This document shows positions 11,426 to 22,285 of a stretch of 64,000 nucleotides of DNA, in pieces (within the stretch, counting starts at the first letter, position 1; each line of letters begins with the position of its first letter). The stretch spans positions 393,562 to 457,561 of the forward strand of contig OY811993.1 in assembly GCA_963681505.1 (NCBI GenBank), read 5' to 3'. This DNA is from Eunapius fragilis (taxonomy: Eukaryota > Porifera > Demospongiae > Spongillida > Spongillidae). The translations under genes were made by a program, and so were the position numbers. The notes under the pieces are model-generated. The model did not search any database. It was given only the letters and a program-made list of their open reading frames with translations, and was not told the origin of the DNA.

Positions 11426-11519
11426 AAGATACAAGAGGTTACATAAAAACTCAAACTTATATTATTATTATCATAACACAAAATAAATGACTATGATTAG
11501 ACAGTTTAATGTGAGCCTA

Positions 11520-13440
11520 TAGTAGTTAAGCCGTGATGTCAGAGCTGATGCCATATGTTCGGGATAGCAGTGCCCTTGCATTTGTTCTGACAAGAACCAG
11601 GTTGAGCCTACCATACAGTGTTGAGGTGGTATGGGATTTGGAGCAATTGTGCCTAACCGCCAGGTGAGAGGCAAGGCGTGAAAGATAAAGGTAAGCTTCA
11701 GCTCCCCAGCAGCCATACATTTCAACAGCCAATGGTATGCAAGACCAACCTAGTTCTGAGCACTTAGCATCATTGGAGGCATGTTTCCTTTGTTCTGAAA
11801 TTCGAGCAGATGATCCCGCAAACACATGCTTCAGTGAGGATGCTTTGATTAAGCAGTGGTGCAACTGTGAGATCAAAAGCCACACAGGTTTCCACAGATC
11901 CCAATTTGGCACTAGAACATCAGCTCGTTCATCATGTCCCAAAACCACTTCCTAACTCCATTTGTCCACCAACACCAACCTGTCTGCAGGATTCAAGAAA
12001 GGTATTCTTGAGTTGGTTGTGTCGTGATACTCCAGCCCCACATTATATTTACAAGTTAGGGCATGGTGACCTAAAGGATCTAACAACTGGGTTGAACAAG
12101 ATGGGCACCTACTACCACCAAACATGTCAATACCTAGCCACCATTTTAAGGCTGTCTGGAATTCAGCCTTATCAAGGTGGAGGTTAAGACCAGGGGATGG
12201 TATAACTGATAACCAAGAAGCTGCAAGGTTTGATGAGGCAGACATTAAACAAGCCCTGTGTGAAATAGAAGAAGCATCAAACAGCAACTGAAACTGTTTG
12301 TTCTCTATTTTCATGGACAGCATCTTTTGGGTCATTGGAGACTCACGCAACTCATCAATAGAAATGACTTCTGCTGGGGAAACACAGGAATTAAAGTGCT
12401 CCAACGAATAGAGAAGATGATGACTAGTGTTGGTAGCAAAGCCCAACATTGAAAAGGAAGACATGAATGCTGCTGATGAGTGCAATGATGCACTGCGAAG
12501 CCCCAGACCACCACCTGCTCTAACTCAGCTGGGCTTGTTGCCAAAATAAATCAGATGGATCAATGCACATGCCATCTGAAAAAGTCTGACAGACCTCCTC
12601 ATCAAATAACTGCAATCCTTCCAGTGCTACAGAAGGAGAAACCACCACATTGACGTAGCAGCAACAGAGCAACTTGGGAATCAACAGAACCTTCCTCTTT
12701 AAGAGTGCCAAAAACTTAGAGGCATTTTCCATAATGGACTTGGCACAAAAGATTGGGTCCTCAATTGGCATGCTAAGATTTCAAAGTTCAGTGCATTTGA
12801 CTTCATCTCATCAGGAAAGCCTCCAAAGTCTCTTTTACTGTACAATTCACATTTGGAAGTATTAATAAAGAGACCTAGTGGAGGACCAAGCTGTTTAATA
12901 ATGCTGAGTGCCTGTAACACTGCTTGCTTTACCCCAGCAATGACCCCATCACCCATGTATCAGGAGTGAAAGCAAATTGGGTCAGCTGCAATAGCAGTAA
13001 CCACCTTATGGAGAACCAAGCAAAAAGTAAAGGTCCTTATGGGTCTCCCTGCTGGACTCAGTCTTCGACCTCAGTGCATCCATGCCAGACAACAGTAAGG
13101 GGTGATCACCATAACACCATGCTGCCCATTGGAAGAGCTCATAAAAGTGTTCCCTGCATTCCTCAAGGAGAGCCTGGCGAGAAACAAGATTAAAAGCATT
13201 CCGGAAGTCAATCTTCATCACTACGGAATCATTGTCATTTCCATGCTCTTCCACACACATGCTTAACCCATGTACAATCGTTTCAACCCCATATGGACAG
13301 GCAGCACCCAATTGGTGAGGAGAGAAAAAATCAGAAGCCTTCACCTTAGTGATCCGACATAGGCATTTGCCGACCAAACTTCTCAATGTTTTTCCTACAG
13401 TGATCGGGCGAATATCTGGAGGGGAAACCAGGTTTATTAT
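11520..13440 (-). mobile_element. Broken non-LTR retrotransposon with reverse transcriptase and C-terminal Cys-His domain
   Basis: Read right to left, the pieces are: a reverse transcriptase start (RPITVGKTLRSLVGKCL, then VVMKIDFRNAFN with the motif A aspartate); QQGDP in another frame; YMGDGVIAG at about 12940-12960; KQLGPPLGLFINTSKCE; a linker; CPSCSTQLLDPLGHHALTC, a Cys2-His-Cys-type motif; and the C-terminal DVLVPNWD...GWSCIPLAVEMYG...LYGRLNLVLVR block. Several frameshifts and stops separate these pieces, and the catalytic YxDD box has become YMGD. The copy is dead. It belongs to the same family as the fragments at 13590-14200 and 18060-18785. Confidence 0.85.
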
Positions 13441-13589
13441 TATTAAATTATTGGAATACAAGATACAAGAGAACACACAAATCAGAATAAATGCACATAC
13501 AGGATTATTACTATTTAATAACACACATGCGTATCAAGCAAAGCATATACAAATGTAACTATTAGCACAATTTAAAGCTTATTTAAGAC

Positions 13590-14200
13590 AGTTCCAATAA
13601 GTCTATCCATGGGCCAACTCCCTTCCCATGATGGCCCTTGCCACTGATCTCACCACTGAAAAGTTGAGGTGGCCATAAATTTCCACAACCATTAAGGGTT
13701 TGGGACTGGACTTGCTGACAGTGAGCAGAGATGCCAAATGAGAAAATACACTCCGCGCTTCCTTCCTCCAGTTTCCGTACGTTTCCACCACCAGGGGGAT
13801 ATATGTACCTCAACTTCTGGCACCTTGTATCATTGGCAGCATGCTTCCTATTTTCAGGTTGCCTCCCCCTGCTGATACACTAGCTTCATTCAGAGCAGCA
13901 GGAGTGAGGGGTGGGGCAGCTGTGACATCAAAGGCTGCAGGCTTTCCTCTGTCCAACTCTGAACAAAAACATCCGCAGCCGGGGAGTTGACATGGTCCCT
14001 AGATTAGCCATATCCCACTTCAACCTTCACAGAAAGGTGGGCATGGCGACAAAAGTCAGCAAAGACGTCACGCAAATGGTTGTGCTGTGAAACTACACCC
14101 CCACCATGTCTGCAAGAGGCAGCATGGTGACCTAGTGGGTCTAGGGCAGTGTTGGAACAAAAAGGGCAAGTGGAATCGCCTGAGGTGTCAAGGCTTCCAA
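13590..14200 (-). mobile_element. Second 3' fragment of the same non-LTR family
   Basis: It encodes CPFCSNTALDPLGHHAASC followed by VSQHNHLRDVFADFCRHAHL, then in another frame VETYGNWRKEARSVFSHLAS and IYGHLNFSVVRSVARAIM. The order matches the end of the copy at 11520-13440. Frame changes and missing middle parts make it a remnant. Confidence 0.8.
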
Positions 14201-14204
14201 TCAG

Positions 14205-14256
14205 TAAGAGATGATACAGTAAGAGATGATACAGTAAGAGATGATACAGTAAACTG
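14205..14256. repeat. 17-bp repeat, three copies
   Basis: Unit AGTAAGAGATGATACAG. Confidence 0.9.
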
Positions 14257-14403
14257 CACACTCGCATACAACACATGCATTTACTATTGTGCAAATGTGT
14301 ATGCAAATATGTTATGTGTGACATCAGCACTAGCTTTCATTTACTGTAGCAGAGAAACGTCACATATACAATATTTACATACACATTTGCACAGTTAACA
14401 GTA

Positions 14404-15635
14404 AATACAATCTACATCCAAATTATTGTTATTTAACATTTCTGCAATTACTATTTTGTGTAGTGGTTGAAACTTATGGCATGCATTGTGGATGGGACCA
14501 TGAAGCTATTGCCCATCTAAGCAAAGTACTGGGCCTCAGCTGCAGGCAACCATCAGCAATTTCATTTAATGAGCTGTTTGTCGGCTGTATTGAAGCAAAA
14601 TGCTCAGGTGTTGTAGTCCTTAAATGTTAGGTATTGTTGTGCATAGCAATCACAACTTGTACATAAAATAAACTTTGCTATTTCGTAAAAGTCAAACCAA
14701 CATATGTAATTATGTGAAGTGTTACATAATCGAACTTAAAGCCAAAAAATCAAGGAAATAACCAATTTGTACTCAAGAACTAATAAGTTTTTAAAATTAT
14801 ATTAGTTACGCAAACATTTTGTTCATCTTATAAATTAAATACTTCATCCAGTGTCACTTAATTTTGGAGGGTCTTAAAATTCAGTTTATTTTTATATGTA
14901 CAATAATTGCATACATCTAGTCTCATGTCACAGTGGTTTAAAACCATAGTTGATGATGACATTTCTGAACCATGCAAAATAAACACACAATTGTTTCGCA
15001 ATATATTAATAATATAACCTACTGTTATTAAACTGGTTCCATTAATAATTAAAACTGTTTGGAAATCAAACCACAACAATCAAGGTTACCAAAACAGACC
15101 ACATCACAGTTATTTATACATATGCTTATAATGATCAACTGATTTATGTAGCCCTAATTCGGATCTATATAAATATCCATAATATGTTATCTATTAATAT
15201 TATCTGAACCTGCGTCAGCAGGTTCAATATAGGATTGATTGAGGAGTCATGAATGTCATTAAAAATTTTCAGTTGCGTCGCGAGGGACAACGAAGAAACG
15301 GATAGCTTTTCTCTTTGCAGCAATCGAACGACAACACCAAGATCTACGTTTTGGTGCTAGTTTCATGTCATAAAACTATGCGCTTCTAGACCAACTAAGA
15401 ACCTGTTTCTCGTGCCCATGCCCAAAAAAATTGTTGGTCGTCGTCGTCTTCTTCTTCTTCTCCGTCAAGTATAACCCACGCTAGGAATGGTTTTAAAGAA
15501 CGGCGATAGTACCAATCGCTTCAGAATTTACCGGCGCGGTGCCCCTTAAGGTAATAAAGAAGCTACAACGAAAAAGTACTATATACGGTATGGGTATATT
15601 ACTTTGTTCTAAATACAGGAGTATGGATAATTTTA
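14404..15635. other. AT-rich region without a recognisable gene
   Basis: No open frame, repeat or RNA signal that I can defend. Confidence 0.5.
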
Positions 15636-15640
15636 GGCAG

Positions 15641-15648
15641 TATAAATA
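15641..15648 (+). promoter_or_regulatory. TATA box (TATAAATA) of the small basic ORF
   Basis: A good TATA box stands 77 bp before the ATG at 15718; TCAGTTTAG around 15669 could serve as the initiator. Confidence 0.5.
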
Positions 15649-15717
15649 CTCCAACAGGCTATTTTGGTGTCAGTTTAGTCGTTACTTATTTTGGCTAGTG
15701 AAGTTGTTTTTCTAAAA

Positions 15718-15969
15718 ATGCCTTCGCGTAATCGAAAGAAGAGAACGAAGCAACGAGCGGAATACCTCCAAAAGCAAGAAGAGAACAAGGCTAAAGCCCG
15801 AGAGCGCTACAAGGCCGACCCTGAAAAAAAGAAGGCCTCTGTACGCGAGAGCTACAAGGCCGATCCTGAAAAAAAGAAGGCCTCTGTACGCGAGAGCTAC
15901 AAGGCCGATCCTGAAAAAAAGAAGGCCTCTGTACGCGAGAGCTACAATAAATACATACGTATTTATTAA
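15718..15969 (+). CDS. Short basic coiled-coil protein with three 15-residue repeats, probably truncated
   Basis: The 83-residue frame starts at the ATG of MPSRNRKKRTKQRAEYL. The frame is open further upstream, but without an ATG. It is very rich in Lys, Arg and Glu. The tail holds three tandem copies of KADPEKKKASVRESY (45-bp DNA repeats, nearly identical), preceded by a related KARERYKADPEKKK segment. I recall repeats of this kind at the N-terminus of large transposon-linked or helicase-like proteins in invertebrates. Here the frame ends soon after the third repeat, in a palindrome (AATAAATAC...GTATTTATT), so it may be the stub of a longer protein cut by an insertion. Function unknown. Confidence 0.5.
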   Translation: MPSRNRKKRTKQRAEYLQKQEENKAKARERYKADPEKKKASVRESYKADPEKKKASVRESYKADPEKKKASVRESYNKYIRIY

Positions 15970-16104
15970 AGTTATATAGTAACTTGTGGTCGGGGCAATG
16001 CACAAAGCGTTCGTAAGGTATAGACATTTTGTCCATTGCACATCGTTCTTCATCACATTACAGTTATGAAGCTTCGTTGACACGGAGAAAAAAAAACTTA
16101 TGAA

Positions 16105-16401
16105 ACAAGTAAATAAAAACCTTCTCTAACGAGAAAGTTGGTGGGCATATAGGATTGACAATGTTGGTGTAAAAAGCACGGAAACAAGTGTGACAGAAAT
16201 GTTACTGGAAAATTGAAATAGGCCTATATTTAGCCCAGTCACATTTAGGCAGCGCACGCCTGAGAAAATGGGCTAAATATAGGCCTATTTCAATTTTCCA
16301 GTAACATTTCTGTCACACTTGTTTCCGTGCTTTTTACACCAACATTGTCAATCCTATATGCCCACCAACTTTCTCGTTAGAGAAGGTTTTTATTTACTTG
16401 T
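16105..16401. repeat. Perfect 133-bp inverted repeat with a 31-bp loop
   Basis: Positions 16105-16237 are the exact reverse complement of 16269-16401; I find no mismatch over 133 bp. The loop is 16238-16268. A transcript would form a long perfect hairpin. It could be a young foldback element, a product of inverted duplication, or an assembly artefact. Confidence 0.95.
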
Positions 16402-16439
16402 GTAATACAAATCAACGTAAATCTATCAAGATATGGCAA

Positions 16440-17270
16440 GAGTTGTAGATCATAAATGTTCAGGCAAAACAGGGACTGAATCTGCACCTTGAAGATCAGC
16501 TCCATCAGTAAAAACACATGCTATCAGGTTATCTTCCAATGACAAGCACTTATAGCAGCATGTCCGTGTGGACAGGAGCGAATGTTATGCTGTCCATTGC
16601 AAAAAGTGCATTTTACAATACATCTAAAGCTTCGCACTATTGGATCTGATTTTACCCAAAGCCTTGTTAGTACATCAGTTAGATTAGCCTGCTCTGTTGT
16701 TTTTCGAGCAAGCTTCTCTTGATATGAACGAAGATTTAGATTTTTATTGTTATGCTCCAGTGGTTCTTCAGACAACGTTCCCAGACCTTGTGATTCATTA
16801 TTATGAATCAGTGCTGCAGAATGTGATGCACAGATGGTGTAAATCGGATGTAGGCCAATGTGTGACAAGTTTGATTAAAGTCTCCTTGCAGAGTTGATCC
16901 AGCTGCTCTGTGTTGACAACTTGCTTTGAACAAATAGCTCTCAAAATAACAGAAAAGTTGGTTTTAAACTCATCAGAAACTTGCCTGTCACACTCTCCAT
17001 CAGATCTGACTTTGCGGGGCACACAATCAATCAGTACCTGTCGGGTCTTTGCATCAAAGAAACATCTTGCTAACAGGTGGAGGACTTCCTGGATGCTCTT
17101 TCCTGAAGGAAGCTGATGACAAAGGAGTATCCTGCAGCTGATGGTCTAGAATTATAGTAGGCTCATAAAACACTTCTTTCTGGTATGAGAGAAAAGCTTC
17201 CTTAGTCTGATCTAGCTTTTTGGATCGATTAAGCTTACGCCACTTTCTCCTCAGTATGCCCATTCGGTTA
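16440..17270 (-). mobile_element. Degenerate transposase-like C-terminal region
   Basis: Three overlapping frames on the minus strand read in order: MGILRRKWRKLNRSKK; then VPRKVRSDGECDRQVSDEF with CKETLIKLVTHWPTSDLHH; then LGTLSEEPLEHNNKNLNLRS, LARKTTEQ and LWVKSDPIV. The last block matches a conserved C-terminal pattern (LSEEaxEaxNKdxk...R...SDP) of unclassified transposon-encoded proteins in invertebrates. Frames change at least twice, so it is a relic. The class of element is uncertain. Confidence 0.5.
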
Positions 17271-17626
17271 GCCCAATGCTTTTTCAGCTTGTTAACTCTT
17301 TGGAAGCCAAGTGTGCTAATTCATGCATGAATTAGACCATGCATGCATGTAACTAAAAATGTGTTGATCTGTCGCTACTCCATGATGCATGCAAATGCTT
17401 TCTGCACTTGTAACCTTATAAGTAACTTTGCATGTACATGTACAAGGTATTTATGTTCCTAATTACAACTGAACAGGCCCGGCGGAAGGCTATAGAAACT
17501 GGTTGGGCTGATTAATATTCATTAGGTTAATTAATTTCATCGTTACTGATTATTAATATCTACGCATAAATCAATTAATTTTCAATATGCATGTTCATTC
17601 GGTCTGCAAAATACTAGTAATGATTA

Positions 17627-17990
17627 AAACGCTCCGAAAATACGTTGCCTGTGCTCTGAGTTGACTATGAACTCCCTGGCTGCTTCTTCTAGATCCAAAA
17701 CATCTGTACTTGATTCGTGTTTGCGAAACGCATCAGTAGCTGCCTTCCAGTTATTGTACCCTCTAGTCAGAAAGGCTTCCTCGGCATTTTTTGAACTCAT
17801 TTTGAAATCTCTGACAGCCTTAACGCAAGTATGACAGAACACCTTGTCATCCGACTCGCTGTAATGTAACCATTTCCACTTCGAAACCAGATCGGCTGGA
17901 AGGTACGGTGCTGTTTTCCTATCTCCCTTCGCGGGAATTTAAAACCTGCGGGTTGATGGGGGTGTCTCATACTACGAGTATTTTTGCTTC
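17627..17990 (-). pseudogene. N-terminal TTF-type zinc-finger region of a hAT transposase, frameshifted
   Basis: One frame gives FKFPRREIGK and RTFQPIWF; the continuation lies in another frame: KWKWLHYSESDDKVFCHTCV, RGYNNWKAATDAFRKHESS. This is the FPxR...FQPxWF...WLHY...vFCxtC...NWKda...FxKHE pattern of the TTF zinc finger in hAT transposases (ZMYM-related). One frameshift near 17890 breaks it, and the catalytic half is absent. Confidence 0.75.
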
Positions 17991-18059
17991 GAATGTAGCC
18001 ATTGAATACGTACCAGCTGTTGCGCAATGAACGATAATTTTAAAAACTATTACGCAATA

Positions 18060-18785
18060 TAACCTTAATATTTGTTGTCTGTCTCATCCCCACATGCTGC
18101 TTCATGGCTAACTGTAGTCCCTTCTGAAGGTCTCGGCCTTCATCTTGAGCCCTCAGTATTCCAGGTAGCAGTCAAGTGGTGGCTTGGTTTGGACACCTCC
18201 AATGGTTCTCTGTGTGCCCTATGCCCAAACAGTGCATTAGATCCCCTTGGTCATCATGCTACAACGTGCAAAAAAGGAGGAGACGTAGTCACCCGACACA
18301 ACCAGCTGCGCAATGTGTTGGCGGAGACTTGCCGTAGAGCCCACTTGAGCGTAAAGGTGGAGATGGGTAGCAATCTTACATCTGAGCATGACCATTCACG
18401 CCCTGCAGACATTTTGCTACCCAACTGGGCCCTTGGCAAACCAGCTGCCTTTGATATTTCAGTGACATCACCGCTAAACCCTAAAATTGTTTCAGTAGCG
18501 GGATTGTCAGCTGGGGCAGCCGCCTTGTCCACTGAAGAGCGAAAGCATAATGAGAATGACCCCAAATGCAATGCTTTGGGCTGGTATTGTGTACCTCTGG
18601 TCACGGAGTCCTATGGTGCTTGGGGAAAGGAAGCCATGGACTCGTTTAAGATGCTTGCCTCCCGTCTTGCCATCATATCGGGCAAACCAAAGTCGGTTGT
18701 GCTGTCTGACCTGTATAGCAGGCTCAACTTGCATCTGGTGAGGGCAAATGCGACAGCAATCCTTTCCAGGTGGCTCCCATCTTAA
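18060..18785 (+). mobile_element. 3' end of a non-LTR retrotransposon, intact C-terminal frame
   Basis: A continuous frame of about 237 residues ends at 18785, open at its 5' side without a proper start. It contains CALCPNSALDPLGHHATTC (Cys2-His-Cys motif), ADILLPNWALGKPAAFDISV, GWYCVPLVTESYG and YSRLNLHLVRANATAILSR. It is the same family as the copy at 11520-13440 but in the opposite orientation, without frame damage in this part and so probably younger. The reverse transcriptase region is missing, as expected of a 5'-truncated insertion. A T/A-rich tail follows to about 18905. Confidence 0.85.
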
Positions 18786-18999
18786 AGTTTATTGAACTGT
18801 AGCATGAGTTATTAATAATTCATGCATGTTATTTCTCCTCCTAAATATTGTATTCCTATTCATGTATTCTCTTGTATATATAAATAAAAATAATTTTAAG
18901 TAGAATATTAATAGTTATAAATGGCGTCGACAGCCATATCTGGTAGGGCTATAGCCCACCCAGCCCACCTGGTTCCGCCGGCCCTGCTGAATGAACCCT

Positions 19000-20680
19000 T
19001 TTATTCCGATGACTGCATTTCAGTTCTTCCCAGGAAAAGCTAGGAATGTGTAAATAACTTAACATCGCTGTTGTATACAGTGTTTAAAATGCCAGTTCAC
19101 TCTCCTGGTTCGTATTATGGGTTATTGCAGCAGAAGGTTCCAGCTGGTTATAATGGACAAACAAAATGTACTTACACCTGGACCACGTATGTTCAAACTT
19201 TTTTAATGACTACAGGTGGGGGGTGGGGTGTTACATGCATGTACAATGCTGTTCTAAGTGATTCTACAATCACAACACAACATAACACATACACAGCACT
19301 GCATGAATGGTGAGGCATATAATTATGGTTCAAGAGCATGCATGTACACATGCACTTGGCATTCAAAGAGTTAACTTCCTCCTTTTCGGTAAGAAGGCCT
19401 TCGTTAGTAAGAAACAAGTCAGCAGCCAACTACAATCGCAAACACAAGTTCTTATATACTGGTATCCGCATACGTGCGCACTACACAGAGCGCTGAACAA
19501 CAGAACAAGACGGCGCTGCCTCAGCCTGCCTGCGATAATGGATACAGCAGCCTCACAGAACGCATAATAGAACCCAATCGACAGTCCCACGTAGTATGCA
19601 AAATAAAGATTAGTCACCGCATGTCTCGTGTTTGAACGTTAGTAGCAGCGCTAAACGAAAAGTAACGTCGGTTAGAGTTGGCTAAGTCTATAGATAGTCA
19701 AATCGACTTATAGTTAACATTTCTTTCGTTTGGTCCTAGAATCGTGTAGAAAAGTCCTTGAAGTTGGTACATGGACGCTTTTTAACCGTATAAAAAGGTT
19801 TACATTATTGCAAGTGTCATAATGGTACTTGCAAATATAGGATCACTAGAAAGAGGAAACAAAAAGCTATCAATTCACATACTCATCTATTCATTTTTTA
19901 ATGCCAGAAAGCCAAAACAATTTAGAAAACCTGCCTCATGAGATCCATTTCTTCGGCTATCCTCACCAGGATTGTGCCCTCATGAATTGTTATGTGTATG
20001 TAATTGTGCGTCAGTGTATTTTGTATCTCATGTATCTGTTGTAAACTACAGAATAAAAATAAAATTGAGAAAACATTAATGATAAAAATTCACTTTGTTA
20101 GTACACTTTATTCAAACTTCTGTCAATTTCTTTTCTGACTTGAAATTCGAGTGGATAATGAGTTACAAAAGTATTTCTAAAATAAAACTATTTTCATTCC
20201 CATGCCATCATCCTAAACCACTGTGTATGGGCTATTTTGAGCAACTTTATGACATTAAGGTCATACCCTAACCCTATGTCTACATCTTAAACCACTGTGA
20301 AATGCATTGTAATTCCAGCCGTTTATCAGAAATTGTCAAATAATACCCCTAAGCTGGAGCTCTTTAGGTTTTGATTGCTGTATCTTTTTATAAATTTGTT
20401 TTTGCCTGTATTGACTAACGATATGTCAGTTCTAACTGAAAACAAATGATTAACTTGAGGTTATTTTTTTAATGTCACACTCAATCAGAAGCCCACGATG
20501 TCCTGTGCAAGCATGACACAGTAATGATGCATTTGTTTCCTCTTGTGGAGGTCCAGTTATGTGTACTCCTTTTATGTTACTGATAGTCATATGTAATGCT
20601 TTGAGAAAATTCTACTCCCACTCATAATTAGAGGTGCACTCATGCACACAATCTGTTGGCTGGCATTTATCACAGGTGTA
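19000..20680. other. Region without a recognisable gene, 3' of gene B
   Basis: A minus-strand frame of 84 codons at 19363-19617 has no family resemblance that I recognise. The rest is AT-rich. TTTATT at 20108-20113 (AATAAA on the minus strand) is a distant candidate poly(A) signal for gene B. Confidence 0.4.
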
Positions 20681-20689
20681 ACAGACCAC

Positions 20690-21290
20690 CTAAGCTGGTG
20701 TAGCAGAGCACCTTAGCAGGTGTAGCAGAGCACCTTAGCAGGTGTAGCAGAGCACCTTAGCAGGTGTAGCAGAGCACCTTAGCAGGTGTAGCAGAGCAAC
20801 TTAGCAGGTGTAGCAGAGCAACTTAGCAGGTGTAGCAGAGCACCTTAGCAGGTGTAGCAGAGCAACTTAGCAGGTGTAGCAGAGCACCTTAGCAGGTGTA
20901 GCAGAGCAACTTAGCAGGTGTAGCAGAGCACCTTAGAAGGTGTAGCAGAGCAACTTAGCAGGTGTAGCAGAGCAACTTAGCAGGTGTAGCAGAGCAACTT
21001 AGCAGGTGTAGCAGAGCACCTTAGCAGGTGTAGCAGAGCAACTTAGCAGGTGTAGCAGAGCACCTTAGCAGGTGTAGCAGAGCAACTTAGCAGGTGTAGC
21101 AGAGCAACTTAGCAGGTGTAGCAGAGCACCTTAGCAGGTGTAGCAGAGCAACTTAGCAGGTGTAGCAGAGCAACTTAGCAGGTGTAGCAGAGCAACTTAG
21201 CAGGTGTAGCAGAGCACCTTAGCAGGTGTAGCAGAGCAACTTAGCAGGTGTAGCAGAGCACCTTAGCAGGTGTAGCAGTGCACCTCAGTG
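20690..21290. repeat. 22-bp minisatellite, about 27 copies
   Basis: Unit AGCAGGTGTAGCAGAGCACCTT, with two interspersed versions (CACCTT and CAACTT). It lies about 360 bp beyond the stop codon of gene B. Confidence 0.95.
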
Positions 21291-21417
21291 GGCATGTAAA
21301 TACAAAGCCCACAGAACATTGGTGCCTGACCAAGAGCATGTGCAGCACTGCAAGCCAAGATCACACGAGAGCAAAGATAAGGGCTTCATGGTAGGGAGCT
21401 GGTGCGATATGGGATGA

Positions 21418-21482
21418 TTGAGTGGGAGGTGTGGCTATTGGGCAGGAGGTGTGGCTATTGGGTGGGAGGTGTGGCTATTGGA
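21418..21482. repeat. 20-bp repeat, three copies
   Basis: Unit GGGAGGTGTGGCTATTGGGT. Confidence 0.9.
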
Positions 21483-21650
21483 ACGCATGGACATGTGAGC
21501 ATAAGCATGACTCCACAACTGAACAACTGGTCATTAAAATGATACACACACGATATTTTAAAACTGTATGCTGTATGTCACAGAGCACGTTACCAGGAGC
21601 AACATGCTAGGCCACACCCCCATCCTTTCAGGGTGCTCCACTTTTTGCAC

Positions 21651-22202
21651 TCACAGATCACCAGGCCATCCAGAGAGGGCGCCATCTTGGAGGGAATGGT
21701 AGGGGGCGGGGTCATCGCCATCATTGATGGGAAGCAGCTTCACTCCAAGGGGAGGCCAGTGTGGGTCAATGGTTGCTGCCACGTGTTTATAACGATTCCT
21801 GGGTGAGCGCTTGCACCGCACCACTCTAAGAACAGCATGCAGCCATCTTGAATGAAACACGTGGCTCTGTGAATGAGTGGGTGTGGCAAATGAATGACAG
21901 TAAAGTCTGGTCCCCAGTCCCACATGAATGACAGTAATGTCTTGTCAGTCCCACATCTGCATTCCATACCTCCAAGGTGTAAGTAAGGACCACATAGAGC
22001 AGCGCTATCTCTGCTAAGCCTATCCTGAAGAAAAAGTATGGGTGGGGCTGGATTTGAAGGAATTTCCACAGTCCAGGTAACCAGTGGGCGGGTGCCAGTG
22101 TCAGGAACACATTGCAGGGAACCATGACAACCAAACAAAACATGAACAACACTGCGTAGGGGAAAATATATAGAGAGGGGGAAAGGGAGAGAGAGAGGGA
22201 GA

Positions 22203-22285
<83 letters not shown>

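Larger units (their letters stand above)
17474..18986. mobile_element. hAT-like DNA transposon remnant with a nested non-LTR 3' end
   Basis: The left end reads CAGGCCCGGCGGAA and the right end is the inverted copy of CAGGGCCGGCGGAA (13 of 14 identical), typical of hAT termini. Both sides are flanked by CTGAA (17469-17473 and 18987-18991). Inside, on the minus strand, lies the N-terminal zinc-finger part of a hAT transposase (17630-17990), and on the plus strand a retrotransposon 3' end (18060-18785). The catalytic part of the transposase is missing. hAT elements normally leave 8-bp target duplications; only 5 bp match here, so the flank may have mutated. Confidence 0.7.

Noticed and set aside
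20690-21290. CRISPR-like regular array
   Set aside because: The units are directly adjacent with no unique spacers; it is a plain minisatellite in a eukaryotic genome. The same holds for the other arrays.
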